NCBI GenBank assembly: GCA_017410195.1
Contig: JAFQRF010000081.1
Location: 1-34,954, forward strand
DNA: 34,954 bases
Direction of reading: 5' to 3'
DNA from: Clostridia bacterium
GTDB taxonomy: Bacteria; Bacillota; Clostridia; Oscillospirales; Acutalibacteraceae
The position numbers and the translations under genes were made by a program. Within the stretch, counting starts at the first letter, position 1. Every line of letters starts with the position of its first letter. The notes under the pieces were generated by a model. It was given only the letters and a program-made list of their open reading frames with translations, did no database searches and had not been told where the DNA came from. This document shows, piece by piece, positions 18,083 through 26,604 of the stretch.

Positions 18083-21000
18083 ATGAACTGTTACACCGAA
18101 ATTGCAAAATTAACGCCGGAGTTCCTGAATCTTGCTTCGGCAATTCAAAAAAACCGTCTGCCCTGCGGCGTGACGGGGCTTTCGCATGTCCATAAGGCAC
18201 ATGTTATCGCTTCGATGTGCATGGCTTTGCTGAAAAAAGCAATTGTCATCACCCCTGACGAGGCGCAGGCCACAAGGCTCAGGCAGGATATGGAAGCGTT
18301 CGGAATCAACGCACTCCTCTACCCTGCAAGGGATTTTTCATTCCGTACTCACGAAACCGTTTCGAGAGAATATGAGCATACACGGCTCAAGGTTCTCGAT
18401 AAAATGCTCTCGGGCAATTATGATGCGGTTGTCCTTTCGGCAGAAGCTGCTGCACAGCTTACCGTGCCGCCCGCAATGCTGATGAACAACAGCTTTGCCG
18501 TCACCGTTGGCGAGGAATACGAGGTTGACGAGCTTCTGCTCAGCCTTATCCGATGCGGCTACACCCGAAGCGAGCAGGTTGACGGACCGGGTCAGTTTGC
18601 GCTCAGAGGCGGTATTCTTGACTTCTTCCCGCCCGATTCAAAGCTTCCCTGCCGTGTTGAATTCTGGGGCGATGCCGTTGACAGCATTGCGTTTTTCGAG
18701 CTTGAAAGCCAGCGCAGAACCGATATGACCGATGAAATCCGCATAACCCCTGCAAGAGAAATTCTCTGCACCGACGAAATGCTCAAAGCTCTTATCGAAC
18801 GTCATATTTCCGATAAAAAAATTAAAGGCGATGCTCTCAAAAAATTTGAGGAGGATTTGAACAGCCTTAACGACGGAATCCGTCTTTCCTCTTTCGATAA
18901 ATATATGCCGCTGATTTATCCCGACGGCGCAAGCATCTTTGACTATGCAAACGGAAGCCTGCTTTTTGTTTGCGAAAGCTTTTCGGTCAAGGATAAATTT
19001 GATGCATCAACTCAGCTGATGAACGAAACCGTCAAGGGTCTTTTTCAGGACGGAACACTCTGCAAAGGACTTGACAGATACAATATACGTCTGCATGAGC
19101 TTTTCGGTTATTACGGAAAAATGGGCGCGGTTTATCTTGACAATCTGCCGAGGGGCAGCTTTGATACACCCGTCAAAGAGCTTATAACATTCACCGCAAA
19201 GCAGATTGCGCCGTGGAACGGAACCTTTTCCGCTCTTATTGATGACCTCAACGCCATACGCAGGCAGGGTAATTCCTGCGCCGTTCTCGCAGGCACGGAT
19301 AAAGCGGCAAAAACACTTGCCGACGACCTTGAAAACGAGGGTATACCTACCCTTTTCTGTCCCGTTCCGCCTGCAGAATTCCCGAGAAAAACGGTCTGTG
19401 TTCTTCCCGGCGGTCTGTCATACGGCTTTGAATATCCGTCGGCAAAATTTACGGTCATAACCTACCGCAGCAGAACCGTCACCAAAAACCGTGTTGTTTC
19501 GTCAAAGAGAGTCAAAAATGCTTTCAACAATCTTGACGAGCTTCACAGAGGCGAATATGTTGTTCACGCAACCCACGGCATCGGTATCTTTGAGGGCATA
19601 ACAACTCTTGAAGCATCGGGTAATACCAAGGACTACATCAAAATACAATATGACAAGGGCGATAACCTTTATGTACCCGTCACTCAGCTTGACCAGGTTT
19701 CGAAATATATCGGACCCAAGAGCGACGAAAAGCCACTCAAGCTCAGCAAGCTCGGCGGCAAGGACTGGCAGAAAACCCGTTCAAAGGTCAAAAGCGCCGT
19801 CAAAGATATGGCAAAGGAGCTTATAGAGCTTTATTCCAAGCGAATCAAGGTTCAGGGTCACTCCTTCTCCCCCGATATCGATATGCAGAGCGACTTTGAA
19901 CGCCGCTTTGAATTCGTTGAAACAGATGACCAGCTCCGCTGCATTCACGAAATCAAAAAGGATATGGAAAAGCCATATCCCATGGACAGACTGCTCTGCG
20001 GCGATGTCGGCTTCGGAAAAACCGAGGTCGCACTCCGAGCCGTATTCAAGTGCATTGCAGACGGCAAGCAGTGCGCAATAATGGTTCCCACAACCATCCT
20101 TGCGCTCCAGCACTATCAGACAATTCTCAAACGCTTCGAGGGCTTCCCGATTGAAGCAGGAATGCTCTCGAGATTCTGTACTAAAAAAGAAATTGACAAA
20201 ACAATCAGCGGTCTGCGCCGCGGCTCGGTTGACGTCGTTGTCGGCACACACCGTATAATTTCAAAGGATGTTCAGTTCCGTGACCTCGGGCTGATTATCA
20301 TTGACGAGGAGCAGCGTTTCGGCGTTGCCCAGAAAGAAAAGCTCAAGACTCTTTTCCCTGCCGTTGATGTTCTTACACTTACGGCAACCCCAATTCCCCG
20401 AACTCTCAATATGGCAATGACGGGTATCAGAGATATGTCCGTGCTTGAAGAAGCACCGCAGGACAGACAGCCCGTTCAAACCTATGTTATCGAGCATAAT
20501 ATGCCTGTTCTTGTTCAGGCAATGGAGCAGGAACTCCGAAGAGGCGGTCAGGTTTATTATCTCTATAACCGCGTTGAGGATATCGAGAAAAAGGCGGCGG
20601 AAATCAAGGCAATGCTGCCCGATGCGAATGTCGGAATCGGACACGGTAAGATGAGCGAGGATGAGCTGAGCGAAGTCTGGCGCAGACTTCTCGAAGGCGA
20701 AATAGATATTCTTGTCTGCACAACGATTATCGAAACGGGTGTTGACGTACCAAACGCCAATACGCTCATAATTGAAAATGCGGACAGAATGGGTCTTGCC
20801 CAGCTTCATCAGATAAGAGGCAGAGTCGGACGTTCATCAAGAAGAGCAAGCGCTTATTTCACCTTCACAAGAGGCAAACAGCTCAGCGAAATCGCAACCC
20901 GAAGGCTCGACTCCATAAGAGAATTTACCGAATTCGGTTCGGGCTTCCATATTGCGATGCGTGACCTTGAGCTGCGAGGCGCAGGCAACGTTCTCGGAGC

Positions 21001-21544
21001 AAATCAGCACGGTCATATGGAATCTGTCGGTTACGAAATGTATGTGAAACTTCTTGAACAGGCAATCAGCGAGGAAAAAGGCGAAAAATCCTCCGAACCG
21101 GAAAAGGACTGCGTTATCGACCTGCCGATTGATGCTCATATTCCGAATGAATATATTGAGAGTGTTCCGCAGAGGCTTCAGATTTACCGCAGAATTGCGG
21201 ATATCAAGACAAACGAGGATGCCTCGGATGTAATCGACGAGCTTTGCGACCGCTTCGGCGATCCGCCCGAAAGTGTTGAGGGTCTTATCAAAATCGCACT
21301 TCTCAGAGGCAAAGCGGCAAGGCACGATGTCTATGAAATCACGATGCAGAGCGACCGCATTATTTTCAGAATCAGTCAGCTTGACATGGAGAAAATCGCA
21401 ATGGCATCGGCACATTTCAAGGGCAGATTCGTTGTCAGTGCAGGCAACGGTAAGCCGCATATTGCGGTAAAGCTTCTCAAGGGCGAAAACCGCCTTAATC
21501 TCATCGAACGTGTGCTTGATTATATGGATGAGAAAACCGAATGA
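18083..21544 (+). CDS. mfd: Transcription-repair coupling factor
   Basis: DNA translocase that removes RNA polymerase stalled at lesions and recruits UvrA. From the ATG at 18083 the protein has 1153 residues, the usual size. The frame extends upstream to a TTG inside the promoter, which is not used. The UvrB-like N-terminal region is followed by the polymerase-interacting domain (HRGEYVVHATHGIGIFEG). The RecG-like motor shows Walker A GDVGFGKTEVA, the DEEQ box IIDEEQRFG, motif III LTATPIPRTLNMA and the motif VI region QIRGRVGRS. The C-terminal domain (about 1000-1150) is complete. The ribosome binding site is weak (GAAAG). It has its own promoter and no pth or spoVT neighbour. Confidence 0.97.
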   Translation: MNCYTEIAKLTPEFLNLASAIQKNRLPCGVTGLSHVHKAHVIASMCMALLKKAIVITPDEAQATRLRQDMEAFGINALLYPARDFSFRTHETVSREYEHTRLKVLDKMLSGNYDAVVLSAEAAAQLTVPPAMLMNNSFAVTVGEEYEVDELLLSLIRCGYTRSEQVDGPGQFALRGGILDFFPPDSKLPCRVEFWGDAVDSIAFFELESQRRTDMTDEIRITPAREILCTDEMLKALIERHISDKKIKGDALKKFEEDLNSLNDGIRLSSFDKYMPLIYPDGASIFDYANGSLLFVCESFSVKDKFDASTQLMNETVKGLFQDGTLCKGLDRYNIRLHELFGYYGKMGAVYLDNLPRGSFDTPVKELITFTAKQIAPWNGTFSALIDDLNAIRRQGNSCAVLAGTDKAAKTLADDLENEGIPTLFCPVPPAEFPRKTVCVLPGGLSYGFEYPSAKFTVITYRSRTVTKNRVVSSKRVKNAFNNLDELHRGEYVVHATHGIGIFEGITTLEASGNTKDYIKIQYDKGDNLYVPVTQLDQVSKYIGPKSDEKPLKLSKLGGKDWQKTRSKVKSAVKDMAKELIELYSKRIKVQGHSFSPDIDMQSDFERRFEFVETDDQLRCIHEIKKDMEKPYPMDRLLCGDVGFGKTEVALRAVFKCIADGKQCAIMVPTTILALQHYQTILKRFEGFPIEAGMLSRFCTKKEIDKTISGLRRGSVDVVVGTHRIISKDVQFRDLGLIIIDEEQRFGVAQKEKLKTLFPAVDVLTLTATPIPRTLNMAMTGIRDMSVLEEAPQDRQPVQTYVIEHNMPVLVQAMEQELRRGGQVYYLYNRVEDIEKKAAEIKAMLPDANVGIGHGKMSEDELSEVWRRLLEGEIDILVCTTIIETGVDVPNANTLIIENADRMGLAQLHQIRGRVGRSSRRASAYFTFTRGKQLSEIATRRLDSIREFTEFGSGFHIAMRDLELRGAGNVLGANQHGHMESVGYEMYVKLLEQAISEEKGEKSSEPEKDCVIDLPIDAHIPNEYIESVPQRLQIYRRIADIKTNEDASDVIDELCDRFGDPPESVEGLIKIALLRGKAARHDVYEITMQSDRIIFRISQLDMEKIAMASAHFKGRFVVSAGNGKPHIAVKLLKGENRLNLIERVLDYMDEKTE

Positions 21545-21577
21545 TTTTGCAAGTTAAACATATAAATCCTGCAAAAT
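21544..21577 (+). terminator. Weak stem-loop after mfd
   Basis: ATTTTGCA (21544-21551) and TGCAAAAT (21570-21577) form an AT-rich 8-bp stem just at the mfd stop, without a good U-tract. It may be only a partial terminator. Confidence 0.3.
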
Positions 21578-21619
21578 TTGTGCAAAAAGCAGAAAATATT
21601 CAAACCATTCTGCAAGATG

Positions 21620-21648
21620 TTGACACGTTTAAATTCATATGCTATAAT
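21620..21648 (+). promoter_or_regulatory. Perfect-consensus sigma-A promoter
   Basis: TTGACA (21620-21625), exactly 17 bp, TATAAT (21643-21648). Both hexamers match consensus fully. It drives the 126-residue gene at 21683 and shows that the longer upstream-extended frame is not its start. Confidence 0.9.
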
Positions 21649-21682
21649 ACACTCAACAAATCAAACCAAGGAGGCCAAGATT

Positions 21683-22063
21683 ATGAAAAACAACGATTTA
21701 CCGTTATTGCTGCTTGACAATTCCTCGATGAGTACAGTCATCAACGAGGGCGAATTCAAAAGCGAAATGATGACCTTTGAAGAAACAAAGGCAATCATCG
21801 AAATGTACGAAGAAGACGATATTATCCGTTGCTTTACGGGTGACCTGCTTGAGGAAATCATCTTCAAATATCTTGACATCCAGGGTCAGCATTTTGAATA
21901 CAAAAAAATAACAAATATGCGCCCCGGTCAGCACGCAATCGCATTCAAGGTTTACATCACGCCTTCGGAAACCCAGCCCGTTATCAAAACAAAATATGAT
22001 ACCGAGGCAAAGAAAATCCAGAATGTATATGTGTACTGCCAGCATATCGTTAAAATGGTATAA
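21683..22063 (+). CDS. Small protein, possible divergent DUF1874 (STIV B116/YddF-like) member
   Basis: A cytosolic protein of 126 residues. The start MKNNDLPLLLLDN is fixed by an AAGGAGG site (21668-21674) 8 nt upstream and by the promoter at 21620. The order of elements resembles DUF1874: an N-terminal strand, a GEFKSEMMTFEETKAIIE segment, then DDIIRCFTGDLLEEIIFKYL where DUF1874 has a conserved GH.ST and Leu-rich helix, then ITNMRPGQHAIAFKVYI where DUF1874 has a charged GD..lvf.l strand. The catalytic histidine of the AcrIII-1 ring-nuclease branch is not visible (FTGD instead of IGHD). The gene stands alone with a perfect promoter and terminator, so it is probably well expressed. Family call is inference; it may be an unrelated protein. 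Confidence 0.75.
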   Translation: MKNNDLPLLLLDNSSMSTVINEGEFKSEMMTFEETKAIIEMYEEDDIIRCFTGDLLEEIIFKYLDIQGQHFEYKKITNMRPGQHAIAFKVYITPSETQPVIKTKYDTEAKKIQNVYVYCQHIVKMV

Positions 22064-22098
22064 AAATTTTTCGCACATTCAGATTTGAAAAGACAAGC

Positions 22099-22147
22099 AA
22101 AAAGCGGATTGCAGAGATTTCACCTTTGCAATCCGCTTTTATTTTAT
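22099..22147. terminator. Bidirectional intrinsic terminator
   Basis: AAAAGCGGATTGCA pairs with TGCAATCCGCTTTT across a 13-nt loop, with T-runs on both strands. It ends the 21683 gene on plus and overlaps the stop region of the GH5 gene on minus. Confidence 0.92.
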
Positions 22148-23625
22148 TTGAATTTAACCGTAACCTTGTGGCTGCCGATGCCCGTTTTAATCTCAATATT
22201 GCTTCTGCCGGTTTCGCCGAGGGGAATAACCTTATATTCACCGTCGGTTTCGATGCTTCCGATTTCTTTGTGCGCAAATATGACGGTAGGAACATCAAAC
22301 TCTTTTTCCTGATAGAATTCGAGGGTAAAGGAATTATTCTCTCTGTCATGACGGTATTTTTCAATCGTTCCGCAAACGGCAATCGGGAACGGTCTTGAAA
22401 GATGCTCAAGAATCGGCAGTTCATAATATGTCATGCTCATGAAGAATGTATAATATGCCTGACTCCATTGGTTTTTGTCAAAATAGTCAAGCAGAAAATC
22501 GATGTGTCTCAGCATGCGTTCCGTGTCGCCGTAGCCTCCCCATTCGCCGACAAGAACAGGTGAATCCCATGCATCCTGCGTGTTTTTCTTTTCGTCAAAA
22601 ATAGCCTGAACTCTTGAATTGCTCGCAAATTCATATGCAGGGGTGTCAACCATAAGGTCATATCCGTGAGGCGAATAGCAAAGCTTTTCTTCACGCTTTC
22701 CGTCATAGTTAACGGCAGGCATGCTGAACGGAATGCTGATGTTTGTATAATAACAGCTTTCAACAATTATGATTCCGTTATCGGTAACATCTCTTATTCC
22801 TTTTGAAAGCCTATTAATAAAGTCAGCATAAACGCCCTCATCAAACTTCTTTTCAAGCGGAAGACCCGCTCTTGTGACTTTTCTGAAAAGATCGGGATCT
22901 TCGAACGGTTCAAGAACTCCCGGCATATCTTTTTTTAGCAAACACTTGAGCATCTTCATTTTCGGGCAGCGTTTGTCGGTTATGATTGTTTTTGCAAGGC
23001 TCATAATGAGCGTTCTGAAAATCTTGCCGCCGTCACTTCCCGGGAAGGGTTCGTTAAAAAGGTCAAAGCCGAAAAGTGCAGGATGGTCCTTGACTCTTTC
23101 AGCAATATGCTTCCACATATTTATGAAATATGTCTGCAAGCCGATTCCGTTTACCTCTTTGTCTGCCCAGAAATTGTCAAAGCAATTGTGCACGGGCTTT
23201 CCCCAGAAATAGCCCGTTGCCCAGACCAGCTTGTTCTTTTTTCTTTTTGCTCCGTCAGTTAAGGATGCCCATTCGGGAGCGCCGTCACCCCAGCAGCCTG
23301 CAACCGGACCGTATAAGTCCTGATGCATGTCAATAAAAACATACATACCGTATTTATGACACACATCCATAAATTTCACAATTTTGTCAATGTAGTCCTC
23401 ATTATATTTGCCGGGTTCGGTTTCAATTGCTTCCCAGGTTACGCCGAGTCTTATAACATTAAAACCGTATTCACTCAGCTTGCGCAAGTTAATCTCCGTA
23501 TATTCATTGGGATTTATAGAGCAATATTTTAATCCGCTTTTGTCGGCAAAATTCATGCCGTTGAAAATTCTTTGTCTGCCGTGTTCATCAATAAAGCGTT
23601 TTCCGTTAACATTTATTCTTTCCAT
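22144..23625 (-). CDS. Cytosolic GH5 glycosidase, endoglycoceramidase-like
   Basis: A TIM-barrel glycosidase of 493 residues. The acid/base is E192 in LFNEPFPG, the nucleophile E361 in LVGEWGGYG, and H320 sits in SPHGYD. The pattern DMHQDLYGPVAGCWGDGAPEWA near 99-120 is like that of endoglycoceramidase-type GH5 rather than cellulases. A C-terminal beta-sandwich covers about 420-493. There is no signal peptide, so it should act inside the cell on imported glycosides or glycolipids; the substrate is a guess. A GGAGG site precedes the ATG, and an extended -10 lies at 23653. It is monocistronic with a shared terminator and no transporter nearby. Confidence 0.88.
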   Translation of the reverse strand: MERINVNGKRFIDEHGRQRIFNGMNFADKSGLKYCSINPNEYTEINLRKLSEYGFNVIRLGVTWEAIETEPGKYNEDYIDKIVKFMDVCHKYGMYVFIDMHQDLYGPVAGCWGDGAPEWASLTDGAKRKKNKLVWATGYFWGKPVHNCFDNFWADKEVNGIGLQTYFINMWKHIAERVKDHPALFGFDLFNEPFPGSDGGKIFRTLIMSLAKTIITDKRCPKMKMLKCLLKKDMPGVLEPFEDPDLFRKVTRAGLPLEKKFDEGVYADFINRLSKGIRDVTDNGIIIVESCYYTNISIPFSMPAVNYDGKREEKLCYSPHGYDLMVDTPAYEFASNSRVQAIFDEKKNTQDAWDSPVLVGEWGGYGDTERMLRHIDFLLDYFDKNQWSQAYYTFFMSMTYYELPILEHLSRPFPIAVCGTIEKYRHDRENNSFTLEFYQEKEFDVPTVIFAHKEIGSIETDGEYKVIPLGETGRSNIEIKTGIGSHKVTVKFK

Positions 23626-23652
23626 AGCAGCCTCCTGTGTTTTGATACTTTC

Positions 23653-23661
23653 ATTATAGCA
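23653..23661 (-). promoter_or_regulatory. Extended -10 promoter element of the GH5 gene
   Basis: On the minus strand, TGCTATAAT: a consensus -10 (23658-23653) with an upstream TG. A TTGATA lies 20 bp further up, too far for an ideal -35, so the extended -10 probably carries the recognition. Confidence 0.6.
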
Positions 23662-23723
23662 TATTTTTTTATTCCTGATATCAAAAATACGAAAAAAATA
23701 TTAAATTCCCGGGTTAATTTCTG

Positions 23724-23752
23724 TTGTTATTCGTTTTCGGGTGTGATACAAT
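23724..23752 (+). promoter_or_regulatory. Promoter of the PatB-redoxin gene
   Basis: TTGTTA (23724-23729), 17 bp, TACAAT (23747-23752) preceded by TG one base upstream, an extended -10. It lies about 30 bp before the start codon. Confidence 0.65.
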
Positions 23753-23783
23753 AGGGGCAAATAAAAAATACGGGTGAAATAAA

Positions 23784-25469
23784 ATGAAGCACGATTTTAC
23801 AAGCATTCCCGACCGCAGCGCGTTCGGCAGTGCAAAATGGGAAATTGCAAAAAACGCATCAACCGAATTTGTTCCTCTCTCGGTTGCGGATATGGAATTT
23901 CCGACCGCAAAACCGATAGTCGATTCGATTAAAAAGCTTGCTGATGAAGCGATTCTCGGCTATACAAACCCTACCGAAAAATATTACGCTGCCGTTGTTT
24001 CATGGATGAAGCGCAGACATGATTTTGAGATAAAAAAAGAATGGCTGCTCCAGACTCCGGGCATCATCAATGCTCTTTCAATGCTGATTGAAGCCGTAAC
24101 CGCACCCGGCGACGGCGTTATTGTTATGTCGCCCGTATATTATCCGTTTGACATGACAATTATCGCAACGGGCAGACGGAGCGTAAGCTGTCCGCTGATT
24201 GAGAATAACGGCAGATACGAAATTGATTATTCTCTTCTCGAAGAAAAAGCAAAAGACAAAAACAATACCGCCATCCTTTTCTGCAATCCTCACAACCCCG
24301 TCGGCAGAGTGTGGACAGAGGAAGAGCTGAAAAAGACGGCGGAAATCTGCTGCAATAATAATGTATTTATAATAGACGACGAAATCCATAACGATTTGAT
24401 TATGCCCGGCTGCAAGCATACCGTTATGGCAAATGTCAGCGATGAAGCGAAAAACAATATTGCAGTCTGCACCGCACCGAGCAAAACGTTCAATCTTGCA
24501 GGAGTTCAATGCTCAAATATCATTATTCCGAACGATGAAATCAGAGCAAAAGCGGCAATCCGAAACAAGATGAATATGCAGATGCATCTCAACGTTTTTG
24601 CTTACACAATCTGTACTGCGGCATATAACGAGTGCGAGGACTGGCTTGATGAGCTTATCGGCGTTATTGCAGAAAACGCAAGATGCGTTGAAGATTTTAT
24701 GGCGGAAAACTTCCCCGAAATCAGGGTTTATCCGCTTGAGGGTACATATCTTCAATGGCTTGATATGAGAGCGCTCGGCATGACACACCTTGAACTGCGT
24801 GAAATGCTCGAGGATGCAAATATCTATCTCGATAACGGCGAGATGTTCGGTACACTCGGCAGGGGATACCAGAGAATCAACCTTGCCTGCGCAAAATCAA
24901 CGGTCGAAAAAATGCTTGAACGCTTCAAAAAAGCCGTTGAAAAAGCGAGGGCAAAAGAAAAAGAATATCACAAGACTCTCGAAATTGGCGACAGCTTTGA
25001 TGAAATCAGCACAGACAAAACTACTCTCGTTGTTTTCGGCAGAAAAAGCGGATGTAAGCTGACCGAAAATATGCTTAATGAACTCAAAGATAAATATGCG
25101 GAATTTACATCGGCAAATCTTGATGTTAAATTTATCGTACCGTCGGCAAAGGTTAACAGGGAATATCCTTTTGAAATCATAGCTGACCCCGAAGCCGTAA
25201 TTTATAAAAAATATAACGTTTTCGAGGCGGACAGCGCCGTTTACGCCGTTGCGGGCGACAAGATGTTTGAGGAAAAGGTCGGTGCGGATACCGATAAAAT
25301 TTCGGATTCAAATGTTTTTGCACCTGCAGACGAAAATGCATTCCGTCCCCTCCAGCTTTTCGCTTTTGTCGGCGTTGATAAAAACAAAAAGGTTGTCTGT
25401 TCTTATTATTCAAAGACTATCGGTGATTTCCCCGATATCAATGAAATCGTTGAAAAGCTGAAAGGTTAA
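23784..25469 (+). CDS. PatB/MalY-type C-S lyase fused to a redoxin-like domain
   Basis: Residues 1 to about 395 form a fold-type I PLP enzyme of the PatB/MalY group, which cleaves cystathionine or cysteine to release a thiol or H2S, ammonia and pyruvate. The PLP lysine is K234 in APSKTFNLAG, and the pyridine-contacting Asp lies in FIIDDEIHND (around 199). The family normally ends near 390. Here a further 165 residues follow: LEIGDSFDE, LVVFGRKSGCKLTENMLNEL with C424, PFEIIADPEAVIYKKYNV and AFVGVD, which match the AhpC/TSA-2 (PRXL2-like) thioredoxin fold with one cysteine. The frame is open across the junction. A GGTGA site precedes the ATG. A GH42 fragment begins right after the stop. Confidence 0.9.
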   Translation: MKHDFTSIPDRSAFGSAKWEIAKNASTEFVPLSVADMEFPTAKPIVDSIKKLADEAILGYTNPTEKYYAAVVSWMKRRHDFEIKKEWLLQTPGIINALSMLIEAVTAPGDGVIVMSPVYYPFDMTIIATGRRSVSCPLIENNGRYEIDYSLLEEKAKDKNNTAILFCNPHNPVGRVWTEEELKKTAEICCNNNVFIIDDEIHNDLIMPGCKHTVMANVSDEAKNNIAVCTAPSKTFNLAGVQCSNIIIPNDEIRAKAAIRNKMNMQMHLNVFAYTICTAAYNECEDWLDELIGVIAENARCVEDFMAENFPEIRVYPLEGTYLQWLDMRALGMTHLELREMLEDANIYLDNGEMFGTLGRGYQRINLACAKSTVEKMLERFKKAVEKARAKEKEYHKTLEIGDSFDEISTDKTTLVVFGRKSGCKLTENMLNELKDKYAEFTSANLDVKFIVPSAKVNREYPFEIIADPEAVIYKKYNVFEADSAVYAVAGDKMFEEKVGADTDKISDSNVFAPADENAFRPLQLFAFVGVDKNKKVVCSYYSKTIGDFPDINEIVEKLKG

Positions 25470-25470
25470 A

Positions 25471-25782
25471 TTAACGGCGTTTATCCACGATGTTTTCCGC
25501 TCAATGAAGGACGGTCAACCCTTTTTTATGATGGAAAGCACGCCGTCAAACGTCAACTGGCACGATGTTAACAAGCTTCCCAAGCCCGGCATGCAGGAGC
25601 TTTCCGCAATTCAGGCAGTTGCTCACGGTGCGGACAGCGTTCAGTATTTCCAATGGCGAAAGAGCAGAAACGGCCATGAAAAATATCATGGTGCAATTGT
25701 TGACCACGTCGGTCACGAAAATACAAGAGTTTTCAAGGGCATTGCCCGTCTCGGCGAGTGTGAGTATATTATAGTTATATAA
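25471..25782 (+). pseudogene. Remnant of a GH42 beta-galactosidase
   Basis: An internal piece of about 103 codons of a family that is near 680 residues long. It reads LTAFIHDVFRSMKDGQPFF, then MMESTPSNVNWHDVN with the GH42 nucleophile Glu, PGMQELSAIQAVAHGADSV, QYFQWRKSRNGHEKYHGA, and VDHVGHENTRVF, a very close match to GH42. The frame starts one base after the PatB stop and ends soon after with a foreign tail (ECEYIIVI). There is no ribosome binding site at its only ATG (25504). Both ends of the parent gene are gone, so it is a deletion scar rather than a working enzyme. Confidence 0.9.
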
Positions 25783-25807
25783 TCGGAGTAACCGCTAATT
25801 ACACATT

Positions 25808-25841
25808 AAAAAGCAGCCTGCATCCGCAAGCTGCTTTTCTT
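25808..25841. terminator. Bidirectional terminator after the small lipoprotein
   Basis: AAAAAGCAGC and GCTGCTTTTC form an inverted repeat around a 12-nt loop, with A- and T-runs that give a U-tract on both strands. It directly follows the 25842 gene on minus and the GH42 remnant on plus. Confidence 0.8.
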
Positions 25842-26078
25842 TTATGCCGTTACGGTAGATGTTGCCGCAGCGGTTGAAGATACAGAGGTGACATTGGTAT
25901 CGGGTGCATCGGTGAATGCCTCCGAAATATCTGTCATCATATCCTGCATCTCGGTCATCGCATCGGAAAGATTCTGCTGAGTATCGGTTATCTTTCCGCC
26001 CTCTGCGCCGTTGCATCCCGCAAAAACGCATGAAATAAGGATTGCCGCCGCTAAAATGGCAACTGTTGTTTTTTTCAT
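25842..26078 (-). CDS. Small lipoprotein of unknown function
   Basis: A 78-residue protein with a lipoprotein signal: basic start MKKTT, hydrophobic core and lipobox VFAGC with the cysteine near residue 22. The mature part is short and rich in Asp, Thr and Ser (MQDMMTDISEAFTDAPD) and probably unfolded or helical. A GGAG site precedes the ATG. It is last in the minus-strand series that begins at gltX and ends at a terminator. No family was recognised. The antisense and alternate frames lack a ribosome binding site. Confidence 0.75.
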   Translation of the reverse strand: MKKTTVAILAAAILISCVFAGCNGAEGGKITDTQQNLSDAMTEMQDMMTDISEAFTDAPDTNVTSVSSTAAATSTVTA

Positions 26079-26158
26079 ATATGCCGCTCCTTTTTTAGAA
26101 TTTAAAATCCCTTTTGCAATTATTTTTGCACGGATTATGCGGCAATATTCAAAAAATT

Positions 26159-26584
26159 TTATTTTATGATGTAATCTTCCTTGATAAGCTCAAGGTCCTC
26201 GGCGTAGGTACCGTAATACGCATTGCCCGACCAGAACGAGATATATCTCTTTTCGGCATCAATCTGAGTAACCTCGGATTTACCGTTCATCTCTTCGTTT
26301 GCAGCCGCAAAGGAATTTTCGTTGGTATAGAACATATGCGTAACTTCATCTGTCTTTTTGCCGTTTTCGTAATAAACGACAACATATTTGACATAATCGT
26401 TTGTATCCTCATGGGCAACAATACGGCTGTCCTGAATGGTTATGCCGAGTCCGTTGATGAGTTTGGTCTGAGCTTTTTCAACGGGTGTCGGCTCAACCTC
26501 CCCCGGCTTGGGTGAGGGTTCGCTGCACGAAGCAAGCGAAAAAAGCAAAACAAACGCTGAAATCAAGGCAATTATTTTTTTCAT
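26159..26584 (-). CDS. Lipoprotein of unknown function
   Basis: A 141-residue predicted lipoprotein with lipobox SLASC (cysteine at 20), followed by a Pro/Glu-rich linker (SEPSPKPGEVEPTPVE). The folded part (about 38-141) is a compact alpha/beta region with KYVVVYYENGKKTDEVTHMFY and YISFWSGNAYYGTYAEDLEL. It should be anchored on the outer face of the membrane. A CAGGAG site precedes the ATG. It lies 20 bp after the M28 peptidase gene, so co-expression with that membrane protease is likely. No family was recognised. Confidence 0.8.
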   Translation of the reverse strand: MKKIIALISAFVLLFSLASCSEPSPKPGEVEPTPVEKAQTKLINGLGITIQDSRIVAHEDTNDYVKYVVVYYENGKKTDEVTHMFYTNENSFAAANEEMNGKSEVTQIDAEKRYISFWSGNAYYGTYAEDLELIKEDYIIK

Positions 26585-26604
26585 CGGAATTACTCCTGCT
26601 GTTT

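Noticed and set aside
21578-21682. N-terminal extension of the 126-residue gene from 21578
   Set aside because: It would start upstream of a perfect promoter at 21620 and lacks a ribosome binding site; the ATG at 21683 has AAGGAGG at ideal spacing.
25481-25489. TTATCCACG as a DnaA box, with gyrB/gyrA suggesting oriC
   Set aside because: A single imperfect site inside the GH42 remnant, far from gyrase, with no dnaA, dnaN or recF in the window.
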